Assembly: GCF_030272615.1 (NCBI RefSeq)
Contig: NC_081406.1
Location: 211,892,997 to 211,952,996, forward strand
Direction of reading: 5' to 3'
DNA: 60,000 bases
DNA from: Cryptomeria japonica
Lineage: Eukaryota; Streptophyta; Pinopsida; Cupressales; Cupressaceae
Numbering within the stretch: position 1 is the first letter of the stretch; every line of letters begins with the position of its first letter. Of the stretch, positions 11,213 to 22,545 are shown one piece after another. The position numbers were made by a program, and so were the translations under genes. The notes beneath the pieces were generated by a model, which saw only the letters and a program-made list of their open reading frames with translations, was not told where the DNA came from and did no database searches.

Positions 11213-14106
11213 TGTTGGGACATATTAAAATTGAGTCAAGTTTTGAGGCCCAATTCGAATTTTTGCTTTGCATTTCCAAATGAGTCAGTTTGAATGGCCT
11301 AGTTAGAGAGGAGGTGAAATGGAACCGGTTGATTTTCAGAGGGTAAGGCTTGGGATTCATGTCCTACACCTTTCATTTGGCCTATATAGTGATGTGCAAC
11401 TTTCATAATTCAGTTTGGATAAGTTTACCAGGTACCTATTTCGAGGGGTGAGCTGAAAGTGCATTTTAGGCACAAATGCCGATTTTATTGAGTAGCCTAC
11501 TTCGGGTGTTTATATCTTTTTCCATGCTGATTTTCATGATGAAATTCAAAATGGATTGAATTCTATGCATAAAAGTGTGCCTCCATGCAAAATTTCAAGT
11601 CTTCATAAATCCGTCTTCTCAGTTTTCAAAGCTCAATCCGTTTGTAGTTTGTGAGGTTTGCACAAGTGTAAAAATAGCCCGATGAATGTCATATCAAAAT
11701 GTTTATTCCGGGCTATTGTTGATCTAAAATTCAAGCCATATTTCAAATTTCAAGCCTCTGCCAATCTGTTTGATCGGTTTTCAAAAGGTTTCCTTGAGCC
11801 ATCTGGTTCAATTATCCGTACTTTCAGTGCTATATATGTTAAAGTAGCCGTTTTCATGAGCACGCCATTTGCACCCAGTCATACTTTTGGTCAAACTGAG
11901 AATCCAAATATTTAGTATGTACTTCAAGGTACCTATGTTTCAAATTTGAGGGTCTACATAGGTCGTTTGATATTTTTGAGAAAGGCATCATGTGTTGCCA
12001 AAACATTGACTTCATTAGGTCCGCAGTGTCAACAAAGCTAGTTAGCCATTTTCGCCAATTAATATCTCTTCGCTCGGGACTTGTCTTGAAAAAAGGCTTG
12101 GCAGAGTTCATCCTTGTATATCAGAGTACATGCCTGTCAGACGGCGAGGTCCAGAAAGGTGTTTTGACCACTTTGAAAAATACTTCTTCGCGATTAAATG
12201 CGAAAATGTGGCGCAAGTGCCTGAAAGTTGTAAAATGTGGTTTAATGATCCGAAAACAATGCCGATCGATTCCAGAGGTAATTTTAAGCTTCCTGAGGTT
12301 TTTCAAAGGTCATTTGCATGAAAACAATTTTTTTTTTAGTCGGACCCAATTTGGGGCCCGACTTGGATAAACACTCGTGCATTAATTTTGTGGCAAAATG
12401 TTCTAATTTCACAGTATTTCAACCCCTAGAGATAATCAAGAAAGTGATTGATGCTATGGCTTACTCAAAGTTGAATGTTCTACATTGGCATATTAGAGAT
12501 TCCAATCTTTTATAAACTTAGGCAATGGAAGGTGATGGTTTTGGAGTAGATGTTTGAAACATTGAAACAAGGAGCAAATGGCACTATGGTAGGTGTAAAA
12601 CCAGCACTTCCCCTCCTCGCATGGCTGTTAAAAGATCATCATGAAAGGCTTGCAAGCAAATGCATTTAGAGCATTAACTTCCTCCTGTGTGGCATGGTGA
12701 AAGTCTGAAGTTTAAACTTCAGCAAATAAAACTCCAGTCAATTGCAACAGCAACATTAAAACTTCCAAGTAATGTAACTCCAGGCAAAATGAAATAGCAG
12801 CTTGTGGAGTGTGGATGGAAAGAGACAGCATAAATTTTTTTTAAAAATGCATTTGGCAAGTGTAAAACCCCCTCCTTCGACATACATATTAAAAACTTCA
12901 AGATTTGCAATTGGCAAGTTTAGTGCCAATGTTCCCGGTCATGGTAATTGGTAAAACAAACAGATTTTTTTAAAATCTTTAATGCAATTGCAACTGGCTT
13001 AAAGCCAATGTCCCCTCTATCGTGGGAGTCAACATTGAAAAGTTTTTTTTTAAAAAAGCAAATGTAATGTGCAGTTATCTTCCAAATCTGCCATGTGGAA
13101 ACAAAAGAGGCATTTAAAAAATCTTCCAAGGAATGCAATTTGGCAGCCAAGTTAACTTCCTCCCTTGCTGTGCGTGGCTTTGGCAAAGCTTTAAACTCCA
13201 AGCAAATTACTCTCTGTTGTAGCATGGTATATATACTATAAAATAAACTTTCAAACAAAATTGCAAATGGCAGGCATATCACGTTAAGGTTTTGAAGCAA
13301 ATGCACTTGGTTGTTGTAAAGCCCACTCCCCATCGTTCTTTGCTAGCATCCTCTCTGTAGCAATGAAAAGAGGCAATAAATTTTAAAGCAAATGCAACCA
13401 ATTGCCATTAAAAAATTCAGGAAAAACTTAGAAAGTGCAGTCCCAGGCTTGAGCATTAATCCCACATTGACTGGGAGATGCAACTTTTTGGTATTTAAGT
13501 ATAAAGCTCAACACATTTAATATGTCAAAGCCTTAAGGGCTTTTGACGGATGGTGCTTGATGGGAGCCCAAGGTGGACCCCACATGCATGGGTGCGGATC
13601 CCAAGGCAAATGAAGGAGGTTGATTGACAGTGACAGGTGGACCCCATGTAGGCACGGATCCCAAGGTAGTTGGGCAAAATTTTGTAGAGAAAGGCCGACT
13701 TAACTAGCGAGAAGGTTTGGAAAGGATCGACGGTCGGTGTGACTTCGCGAAGAAGAGATGCATGAAGGTTAAAGGCTGCGAAATGGCAAAAGCGAGTTGG
13801 CAAAAATGCAGCAAGTTAAAGATCGTGCAAGTCTGAGATGCTCCGAAGGTCCGCGTGATTTCAGAGCTTGAAGATGCACAAAACTTACCCATTGCAAAAT
13901 GGCGAAAGCTAGGTGGCGCACAGGTGGCAAGTCCAGTTAGAGGTCCAGCAAGCGGGTCCCGTCCCAATGGCGCCTAGGTGGTGATGACATGGCGCATAGA
14001 TGGCATTGAGGTTGCCGACAAGCAAGCAGCCTAGTGGCGGTGATGTGACCGACAAGTGGCAAAAGATGAGGTGTCATGCCAGGTGGCACCCAGTGGATCC
14101 TATCGA

Positions 14107-14130
14107 CCAATCAGAGGTCACCACGTGGCA
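14107..14130 (+). promoter_or_regulatory. CCAAT plus G-box module in giant LTR copy 1
   Basis: CCAAT at 14107-14111 is followed 9 bp later by CCACGTGGC at 14121-14129, a G-box/ABRE-type site bound by plant bZIP and bHLH proteins. The pair is kept in all three LTR copies. A TATA-like GATATAG lies about 45 bp downstream. The assignment as a U3 enhancer/promoter is inferred from position and conservation. Confidence 0.55.
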
Positions 14131-14623
14131 GGGCGTCCGGCCAAAAAAGAGTGAAAAATTAAAATTAAATGATATAGTTGAAACTATAGAGAAAATTTGA
14201 AAAATTTAAATGATGGCCTGTTGTTCAAGATTAATTTGCCCAGGTTTAATTTTTGGCCAAATGTAGAAGTATTATATATTGTCGGAAAGCTCTCGAGATA
14301 ATGAATTCAGTTATGGAGTTAGTTTCAACAAATGTGGGATATTTTGGAAGCAGTTTCCATGGGAAAGAAGAAGATAATGAATTTCAGTTGGAGAAAGAGG
14401 ACACATGACATGTTCTAATGGATTTTGCTATTTTTCCCTCTCCTTCTTATTCCCAATTCTTCTTAATTGTAGGGGTTCCAATTTTTGAGAAAATCTCTAA
14501 GGGAGATTTCCAAGAGGGGTTTCAGTCTGGTGCATTTTAATTTTATGGGTTGTAATTGTTGATGTTCTCATTCTTTTTGTCATGGAATAGATACGTTTAG
14601 CTGCCAATTCTTAGTTGTAGGCC

Positions 14624-14638
14624 ATATATATATATATG
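14624..14638 (+). repeat. (TA)n microsatellite in giant LTR copy 1
   Basis: A short AT run. The same place holds about 8 TA plus about 20 GT units in copy 2 (20633-20688) and about 14 TA units in copy 3 (27305-27333). Confidence 0.9.
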
Positions 14639-15365
14639 TAAGGCATATATACATTTCCATTTGATTGTCTTCAGGCATTTTTTCAATTTCAATAAATTCA
14701 GTATTCAAGGGATTTTGAATTTATCTTCTCCAAGGGAGAGTGTAATTCCTATTCTTAGGCATCCTTTACATAAAGGATTTAAATTCAATGAGCAGAAATT
14801 GTGAATTCTGACTTAATTTTTTGGATTTGTATGATCTTTTGATTTGAAGTTCGGAATGTATTAATGTCAGGCATTAATACAGGGATATCTTTTCAGTGAA
14901 TTTGATCTATAGCTTGGATTTCGTTTGTGGCCATTTGTGTTGACTCTATGCCCAGATGAAGGCACTGATCTGTTACAATTCGAAGTTATTTGCACAAGAA
15001 ATTTAAAATCCAACATCAAAATATCTTTCTTTGTTTTATGTTCTGTGGGAATATGTCCATCCATCTCATGTTTCAAAACATTGATGAGTTGTAAGTGTAG
15101 ATCTAACCCATCTGCACTACCCTCCTTGTTATTGAGCCCTGGTGAGATCTATCTGCTTCTGTTGATGTTGTCATAAGTGTGTAATAGGTTGAATTTTAAG
15201 CATCAAAGGTATACTCGCCTAGGTTTTGCAGAGCCTGGAGAGTCGAAGAATTCATATCCTTGTCATGTTGTCTAACCCCTTATGTTCTTCATAGATTGAA
15301 TTGGCTACTTCATAGATCAATTGCAGGTGTACTTGGGTTAATAATTTTTGATGAAAAACAAAAAA

Positions 15366-15381
15366 GGTGACTCTGCTGGGG
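15366..15381 (+). other. Primer-binding-site motif after giant LTR copy 1
   Basis: GGTGACTCTGCTGGGG follows the LTR end by 5 bp. TGGCGACTCTGCTGGGG-type sequences are found at this place in plant Ty3 elements. I do not assign the tRNA. Confidence 0.7.
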
Positions 15382-15706
15382 AAAGAGATGTAAGAATTTT
15401 GTCAAGTCAAATCCATGAGTCTGGCCATATCGATTTGATGAAAGAGTCATAAAAGTGTTGTAAATCTAAAAGCATTTTCAAATCTGTAGTTATTTGCCTG
15501 GTAGTGTTGTGTGCCAAGTGTTGAAAATTTTATGTCCTTTTATCTTTGTGTGAGTTCAGATCTGTTCATGTTCTACAAATGATTTTATAAATTCTCACAG
15601 TAGTGAGTGGCGACTCTAAAAGATCTCTACACCAATGTTCATTGTGGTAAAAAATTTAAATATCTAGTGAACGTGCATCAAAGATTTAGGAGCTGCATGG
15701 GGTTTT

Positions 15707-15961
15707 ATGATTATAGATCCCAAAGAATTTATTGAAGATATTTTCCTCCGTGAAGGAGGTGGCGACTCTGTTCGAAGATCAGTGTATAATGTTAGAAGAT
15801 CTCAGAGAGATCTTATCGAATATCAGAGCAGCAACAACAGCAACAAATTTACTCCAGGTGTTCCTCAAAGTATTAATGAGACAATTCATGTTCCTTATGA
15901 GGTGAAAAAGTCACCGTTAAAAGGAAAAGAAATTTACAGTGTGCATACTTCATGTTTTTGA
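15707..15961 (+). CDS. Small ORF in giant-LTR internal region, copy 1, unknown function
   Basis: An 84-residue frame, polar, with a Ser/Asn/Gln-rich middle. The same frame is recognisable in copy 2 (about 21759-22012) but is broken there by stops, for example after VYNVRRS. I do not recognise it. It could be the N-terminal part of the longer protein encoded downstream, as its stop is followed by less than 100 bp before the next frame. Confidence 0.35.
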   Translation: MIIDPKEFIEDIFLREGGGDSVRRSVYNVRRSQRDLIEYQSSNNSNKFTPGVPQSINETIHVPYEVKKSPLKGKEIYSVHTSCF

Positions 15962-16047
15962 AATAAATTTCAGTTAAATGATCAAAGAAGTATATAGTTC
16001 TAAAGTTAATGACTACAAGGTTTTAAAAGAATTTATAAAATAGTAAG

Positions 16048-16494
16048 ATGCATTATAATGGGTCAGTGAATGCTATAAAATTGATGGATCTAGATGTAGT
16101 TCCTAGATCTGAAAATCCTTTGTTAAATCTAAAAGAGATCAATAGAGAAATTATAATATGTCTTCAAATGATCCAAGAGAGATTTGTCTGGTTGTTAAAA
16201 ACGAAAGTAGGGACAAGAATAAAAGAAGAATCATCATATGTTTTATATGGAAGATTTCTAGCTACATCAAATGAGCTTTCAGCAAATACTAGACCCCATG
16301 AGTCTGTTTTGATTGAGTTATTCTTAGATCTTTATGAGCCTAACTCAGTTAATTGGTCTACTGCCTTCAAAGAAGAATGTGTTGAATACATTAAAGAATG
16401 GATAGATATGATTGAAAAAATTCAATCTGAAAATATACACAAGATTAAAAATAATGAAGGAGATGAGCCGGTCGAGTGGATGTACCTCCTATAG
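16048..16494 (+). CDS. ORF1 of giant-LTR element, copy 1, unknown function
   Basis: A 148-residue frame, helical and charged, with no Cys/His motif. It is kept in copy 2 as 22171-22545 with only scattered residue changes. I recognise no family. Its end overlaps the next frame (16412 onward) by 83 bp, and the same overlap exists in copy 2. By place in the element it could be a remote gag relative, but no gag motif supports that. Confidence 0.45.
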   Translation: MHYNGSVNAIKLMDLDVVPRSENPLLNLKEINREIIICLQMIQERFVWLLKTKVGTRIKEESSYVLYGRFLATSNELSANTRPHESVLIELFLDLYEPNSVNWSTAFKEECVEYIKEWIDMIEKIQSENIHKIKNNEGDEPVEWMYLL

Positions 16495-17641
16495 TGTTGA
16501 ATGTGATTATTCTCAGTATGATAGTTTAGATGTGTGTTCAGAGCAAGAAGAAATTTGTGAGAATAGTAATTGTTCAACTAATCATGAGCCTGTTGAGGTT
16601 TGAGATACTAATGATGTAGATCACCTTGTTGTTGATTTAAATCCACAAAATGTTGGTAAACAAAGTTGTGAAACTATATTGCAACATGTAGCAACACATT
16701 ATGAGTAGCGTGATAAAGGATATGATGCAGATGCAAGTTGTTGTGATGATGAAATAAATGTGCATAGAGACATGAACACTACAGATCCAATACCTTTATG
16801 AGATTGGGACAATGTTTACAGCTCAGAGGATGAAGCCAAGGAAAATGAAAATGAAGAAGGAGGTTCACTAAGTAGTGAATAAATTTCAGAACTCTTAGCT
16901 GCTGATTTTCAAAGATATGAATTCGAAAATGTACCCAAGCCTTCATACCCATTTAGTATATGTTTTGATACTGATGATGTTTTTGAGGGTGTGAAAAATG
17001 ATACATATGATGTTGATTCTCTCCCCATGTTTGATAGACAAAATGATAATGCATATATGATTGATAGGTATGTTGATGTAGATTCATATGTTGATATGAA
17101 CTTTGGCTTTCATATGCATTATGTGGATCTACCTTTTAAAAGACATGACAGATCTGAGGTGTTTTCTTCAGATTTGCAAGGAGGAAATGAACCATTGGCA
17201 AGTAAAAATCATGTATTTTCATGTGTGCAAAATGCTGATAGTTTTTATGATTAGCCAGTTGAAGTGCAGTCATGTTATGAGGAAGTTTTCCTATCTAGTT
17301 TGCAGGATATTATTGTGGAAGAGTGTTTATTATTTCAGCAAATTAGCAATAAGGATCTGTCTAATATTTCTAACTTTCAGAGGGAGTCGGATTACTTTTC
17401 ATTTCAGCTGGGAAAGAATGGTAAAGAGTATGGCACTCTTATGTCACCTAGTGATCAGCCCTTTCAACATTTGTTTGGTTTTCAAGGATTTTATGATTAT
17501 GAACATGTTGTTGATTATGTTTTATGTGATCAACTAATTAGAAATGGAAGTGTGATTGATCAGGAAGATGAGGATGAAACATTTAGTTTACCTCCAGTTT
17601 TTGGAAATGAAAGTCATCTGTTTGGCAGAGGTAAGAATTGA
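16412..17641 (+). pseudogene. Acidic ORF2 of giant-LTR element, copy 1, unknown function
   Basis: One frame reads about 410 residues through five stops (TGA 16601, TAG near 16706, TGA near 16799, TAA near 16880, TAG 17252). The protein is strongly acidic (Asp, Glu, Ser), with aromatic and Cys residues such as YDVDSLPMFDRQND and a C-terminal QEDEDETFSLPPVFG. The TAG near 16706, TAA near 16880 and TAG at 17252 are shared with copy 2; the two TGAs are private. No domain is recognised. It may be an accessory protein of the element, now decayed. Confidence 0.5.
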
Positions 17642-17650
17642 TTTCAGTTT

Positions 17651-17668
17651 TGATGGCCGGGGGCCATT
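17651..17668 (+). other. Palindromic G-rich tract, copy 1
   Basis: TGATGGCCGGGGGCCATT looks like a Ty3 polypurine tract (GGGGGCC). In copy 2 the site is the perfect palindrome TGGCCCCGGGGCCA-like (TGGCCCGGGGCCA). In copy 2 it lies about 200 bp before the LTR, so its role as the primer is not certain. Confidence 0.45.
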
Positions 17669-20130
17669 TATAATTTTTAGTTTGTGAGGTTTGCACAAGT
17701 GTTAAAATGCCCTAGTAAATGTCATATCAAAATGTTTATTCCGGGCTATTTTTGATCTAAAAGTCAAGCCGTGTTTCAAATTTCAAGCCTCTGCCAATCA
17801 GTTTGATCAGTTTTCAAAAGGTTTCCTTAAGCCATCTGGTTCAATTATCTGTACTTTCAGTGCTATATCAGTTAAAGTAGTCGTTTTCATGAGCATGCCA
17901 TTTGTACCTAGTCAGACTTTTGGTCGAACTAAGAATCCAAATATTTAGTATGTCCTTCAAGGTACCTATGTTTCAAATTTGAGGGTCTACGGAGGTCGTT
18001 TGATATTTTTGAGAAAGACATCATGTGTTGCCAGAACATTGACTTCATCAGGTCCGCAGTGTCAACAAAGCTAGTTGGCCATTTTCGCCAATTAATATCT
18101 CTTCGCTTGGGACTCATCTTGAAAAAAGGCTTGCAAGAGTTCATCCTTGTATATCAGAGTACATGCCTATCAGATGGCAAGGTCCAGAAAGGTGTTTTGA
18201 CCACTTTGAAAAATACGTCTTCGCGATTAAATGCGAAAATGTGGCGCAAGTGCCTAAAAGTTGTAAAATGTGGTTTAATGATCCGAAAACAATGCCGATA
18301 GATTCCAAAGGTAATTTTAAGGTTCCTGAGGTTTTTCAGAGGTCAGTTACATGAAAATGAATTTTTTTTTAGTCAGACCCACTTTGGGGCCCGACTTGGA
18401 TAAACACTTGTGTATTAATTTTGTGGCGGAATGTTCTAATTTCACAGTATTTCAACCCCTAGAGATAATCAAGAAAGTGATTGATCCTATGGCTTAATCA
18501 AAGTTGAATGTTCTACATTGACATATTAGAGATTCCAATCTTTTATAAACTTATGCAATGGAAGGCGATGGTTTTGGAGTAGATGTTTGAAACATTGAAA
18601 CAAGGAGCAAATGGCATTATGGCAGGTGTAAAACCAGCACTTCCCCTCCTCACATGGCTGTTAAAAGATCATCATGAAAGGCTTCCAAGAAAATGCATTT
18701 AGAGCATTAACTTCCTCTTGTGTGGCATGGTGAAAGTCTGAAGTTTAAACTTTAGCAAATAAAACTCCAGCCAATTGCAACAGCAACATTAAAACTTCCA
18801 AGTAATGTAACTCCAGAAAAAATGAAATAGCAGCTCGTGGAGTGTGGATGGAAAGAGACAGCATAAAGTTTTAAAACAAATGCATTTGGCAAGTGTAAAA
18901 CCCCCTCCTTTAGCATACATATTAAAAACTTCAAGATTTGCAATTGGCAAGTTTAGTGCCAATGTTCCCAGCCATGGTAATTGGTAAAACAAATAGATTT
19001 TTTTAAAATCTTTAATGTGATTGCAACTGGCTTAAAGTCAATGTCCCCTTTGTCATGGGAGTCAACATTGAAATTTAAAAAAAAACAAAAAACAAATGTA
19101 ATGTGCAGTTATCTTCCAAATCTGCCATGTGGAAATAAAAGAGGCATTTAAAAAATCCTCCAAGGAATGCAATTTGGCAACCAAGTCAACTTCCTCCCTT
19201 GTTGTGCATGGCTTTGGAAAAGCTTTAAACTCCAAGCAAATTACTCTCTGCTATAGCATGGTATATAGACTACAAAATAAACTTTCAGACAAAATTCCAA
19301 ATGGTAGGCAGATCACGTTAAGGTTTTGAAGCAAATGCACTTGGCTATTGTAAAGCCCACTCCCCATCATTCTTTGCTAGCATCCTCTTTGTAGCAATGA
19401 AAAGAAGCAATAAATTTTAAAGCAAATGCAACCAGTCGCCATTAAAACATTCAGGAAAAGCTTAGAAATTGCAGTCCCCGGCTTGAGCATTAATCCCACA
19501 TTGACTCGGAGATGTAACTTTTTGGTATTTAAGTATAAAGCTCCACACATTTAATATGTCAAAGCCTTAAGGGCTTTTGACGAATGGTGCTTGATGGGTG
19601 CCCAAGGTGGAACCCATGCGCATTGGTGTGATTCCCAAGACAAATGAAGGAGGTTGATGGACGGTGACAGGTGGACCTCACGCAGGCACGGATCCCGAGG
19701 TAGCTGGGTGAAATTTTGCAGAGAAAGGCCGACTTAACCAGCGAATAGGTTTGGAAAGGATTGACGGTCAGCGTGACTTCGCGAAGGTGAGATGCATGAA
19801 GGTTAAAGGCTACAAAATGGCAAAAGCGAGTTGGCGAAAATGTAGCCAGTTAAAGATCATGCAAGTCCGAGATGATTGGATGGTCCGCGCGATTTCGGAG
19901 CTTGAAGATGCACAAAACTTACCCATTGCAAAATGGCAAAAGCCAGGTGGCGCACAAGTGGCAGGTCCAGCAGGCAGGTGCCCTCCCAATGGCACCTACG
20001 TGGTGATGATGTGGCGCAGAGGTGGCTAACAAGCAAGCAACCCAGTGGCAGTGACGTGGCTGACAAGTGGCAAAAGATGAGGTGTCATGCCAGGTGGCAC
20101 CCGGTGGATCCTATCGACCAATCAGAGGTT

Positions 20131-20140
20131 GCCACGTGGC
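20131..20140 (+). promoter_or_regulatory. G-box in giant LTR copy 2
   Basis: GCCACGTGGC is a perfect 10-bp palindrome, with CCAAT 11 bp upstream, equivalent to 14107-14130. Confidence 0.55.
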
Positions 20141-20632
20141 AAGGCGTCAGGCTAAAAAAGAGTGAAAAATTAAAATTAAGAGATATAGTTGAAACTATAG
20201 AGAAAATTCAAAAAAATTAAATGATGGCCTGTTGTTCAAGATTAATTCGCCTAGGGTTTAATTTTTGTCCAAATGTAGAATTATTATATATTGCCAGAAA
20301 GCTCTCGAGATGAGGAATTCAGTTATGGAGTTAGTTTCAACAAACGTGGGATATTTTGGAAGCATTTTCCATGGGAAAGAAGAAGATAATGAATTTCAGT
20401 TGGAGAAAGGGGACACATGACATGTTCTGATGGATTTTGATATTTTTCCCTCTCCTTATTCCCAATTCTTCTCAATTGTAGGGGTTCTAATTTTTGAGAA
20501 ATTCTCTAAGGGAGATTTCCAAGAGGGGTTCTAGTCTGGTGCATTTTAATTTTATGGGTTGTAATTGTTGATGTTCTCATTCTTTCAGTCATGGAATAGA
20601 TACATTTAGCTACCAATTCTCAGTTGCAGGCC

Positions 20633-20688
<56 letters not shown>
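20633..20688 (+). repeat. (TA)n(GT)n microsatellite in giant LTR copy 2
   Basis: A TA run passes into about 20 GT units. The GT part is absent from copies 1 and 3, so it expanded after the copies arose. The Cys-Val repeat ORF over it is an artefact. Confidence 0.95.
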
Positions 20689-20690
<2 letters not shown>

Positions 20691-21412
20691 GGCATATATA
20701 CATTTCCATTGGATTGTCTTCAAGTATTTTTTCAATTTCAATAAATTCAGTATTCAAGGGATTTTGAATTTATCTTCTCCAAGGGAGAGTGTAATTCCTG
20801 TTCTTAGACATCCTTTACATAAAGGATTTAAATTCAATGAGCAGAAATTGTGAATTCTGAATTAATGTTTGGATTTGTATGATCTTTTGATTTGAAGTTC
20901 AGAATGTATTAATGTTAGTCATTAATACAGGGATATCTTTTTAGTGAATTTGGTCTGTAGCTTGGATTTCGTTTGTGGCCATTTGTGTTGACTCTATGCC
21001 TAGATGAAGGCACTGATCTGTTACAATTCGAAGTTATTTGCACAAGAAATTTAAAATCCAACATCAGAATATATTTCTTTGTTTTATGTTCTGTGGGAAT
21101 ATGTCCATCCATCTCATGTTTCAAAACATTGTTGAGTTGTAAGTGTAGATCTAGCCCATCTGCAATACCCTCCTTGTTATTGAGCCCTGGTGAGATCTAT
21201 CTGCTTCTATTGATGTTGTCATAGGTGTGTAATAGTTTGAATTTTAAGCATCAAAGGTATACCCGCCTAGATTTTGCACAGCCTGAAGAGTAGAAAGATT
21301 CATATCCTTGTCATGTTGTTCGACCCCTGATGCTCTTCATAGATTGAATTGGCTACTTCATAGATCAATTGCAAGTGTACTTGGGTTAATCATTTTTTAT
21401 GAACAACAAAAA

Positions 21413-21428
21413 TGGTGACTCTGCTGGG
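21413..21428 (+). other. Primer-binding-site motif after giant LTR copy 2
   Basis: TGGTGACTCTGCTGGG lies 4 bp after the LTR end, as after copy 1. Confidence 0.7.
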
Positions 21429-22170
21429 GAAAGAGATGTAAGAATTTTGTCAAGTCAAATCCATGAGTCTGGACATATCCATTTGAGGAAAGAGTCATAA
21501 AAGTGTTGTAAATCTAAAAGCATTTTCAGATCTATAGTTATTTGCCTGGTAGTGTTGTGTGCCAAGTGTTGAAAATTTGTTGTCCTTTTATCTTTGTGTG
21601 AGTTCAGATCTGTTCATGTTCTACAAATGATTTTCTAAATTCTCACAACAGTGAGTGGCAACTCTAAAAGATCTCTGCACCAGTGTTCATTGTGGTAAAA
21701 GTTTTAAAATATCTGGTGAACGTGCATCAAAGATTTAGCAGCTGCATGGGGTTTTATGATTGTAGATCCCAAAGAATTTATTGAAGATATTTTCCTCCAT
21801 GAAGGAGGTGGCAACTCTATATGAAGATCAGTGTATAATGTTAGAAGATCTTAGAGAGATCTTACCGAATATCAAAGCAGCAATAGCAGTAGCAGCAAAT
21901 TTACTCCAGGTATTCCTCAAAGCATTAATGAGACAATTCATGTTCCGTATGAGGTGAAAAAGTCACCGTTAAAAGGAAAAGAAATTTACAGTGTGCATAC
22001 TTCATGTTTTTGAAATAAATTTCAGTTAAATGATCAAAGAAGTATGTAGTTTTGAAGTTAATGACTGCAAGGTTTTAAAAGAATTTATAAAACAGTAAGA
22101 TGCATGATAATGGTTCAGTGAATGCTATAAAACTGGTGATCTAGATGTAGTTCCTAGATCTGAAAATCCT

Positions 22171-22545
22171 TTGTCAAATCTGAAAGAGATCAATAGAGAA
22201 ATTATAATATTTCTTCAAATGATCCAAGAGAGATTTGTCTGGTTGTTAAAAAGGAAAGTAGGGACAAGAAAAAAAGAAGAATCATCATATGTATTCTATG
22301 GAAGATTTTTAGCTGCATCAAATGAGCTTTCAGCTAATACTAGACCCCATGAGTCTGTTTTGATTGAGTTATTCTTAGATCTTTATGAGCCTGACTCAGT
22401 TAATTGGTCTACTACCTTCAAAGAAGAATGTGTTGAATGTATTAAAGAATGGATAGATATGATTGAAATAATTCAATCTAAAAATATACACAAGATTAAA
22501 AATAATGAAGGAGATGAGCCGGTCGAGTGGATGTACCTCCTATAG
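22171..22545 (+). CDS. ORF1 of giant-LTR element, copy 2, unknown function
   Basis: A 124-residue frame equivalent to 16120-16494. It starts at a later Met than copy 1 because the upstream frame is shifted. Most differences from copy 1 are single residue changes. No family is recognised. Confidence 0.45.
   Translation: MSNLKEINREIIIFLQMIQERFVWLLKRKVGTRKKEESSYVFYGRFLAASNELSANTRPHESVLIELFLDLYEPDSVNWSTTFKEECVECIKEWIDMIEIIQSKNIHKIKNNEGDEPVEWMYLL

Larger units (their letters stand above)
11213..15360 (+). repeat. Giant LTR copy 1 (complete, 4148 bp)
   Basis: It runs from TGTTGGGACATATT to ATGAAAAACA and matches the other two copies along their length. It holds a GTGGC-rich block with CCAAT and G-box motifs (13900-14130), an AT dinucleotide run (14624-14638) and no credible coding region. 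The many short ORFs inside are chance frames. Confidence 0.88.
17677..21408 (+). repeat. Giant LTR copy 2 (5' truncated)
   Basis: It matches copy 1 from about 11645 onward. The join at 17671-17681 links the internal sequence TAATTT directly to TAGTTTGTGAGG. Compared with copy 3 this removes roughly 620 bp (23727-24347), including the LTR start. It ends GAACAACA at 21408. Confidence 0.85.

Noticed and set aside
11658-12515. Several ORFs repeated three times, as a gene family
   Set aside because: They are chance frames in the three giant LTR copies; frames break at different places and codon-level conservation is not seen.
20647-20853. Cys-Val repeat ORF
   Set aside because: Translation of a (GT)n microsatellite.
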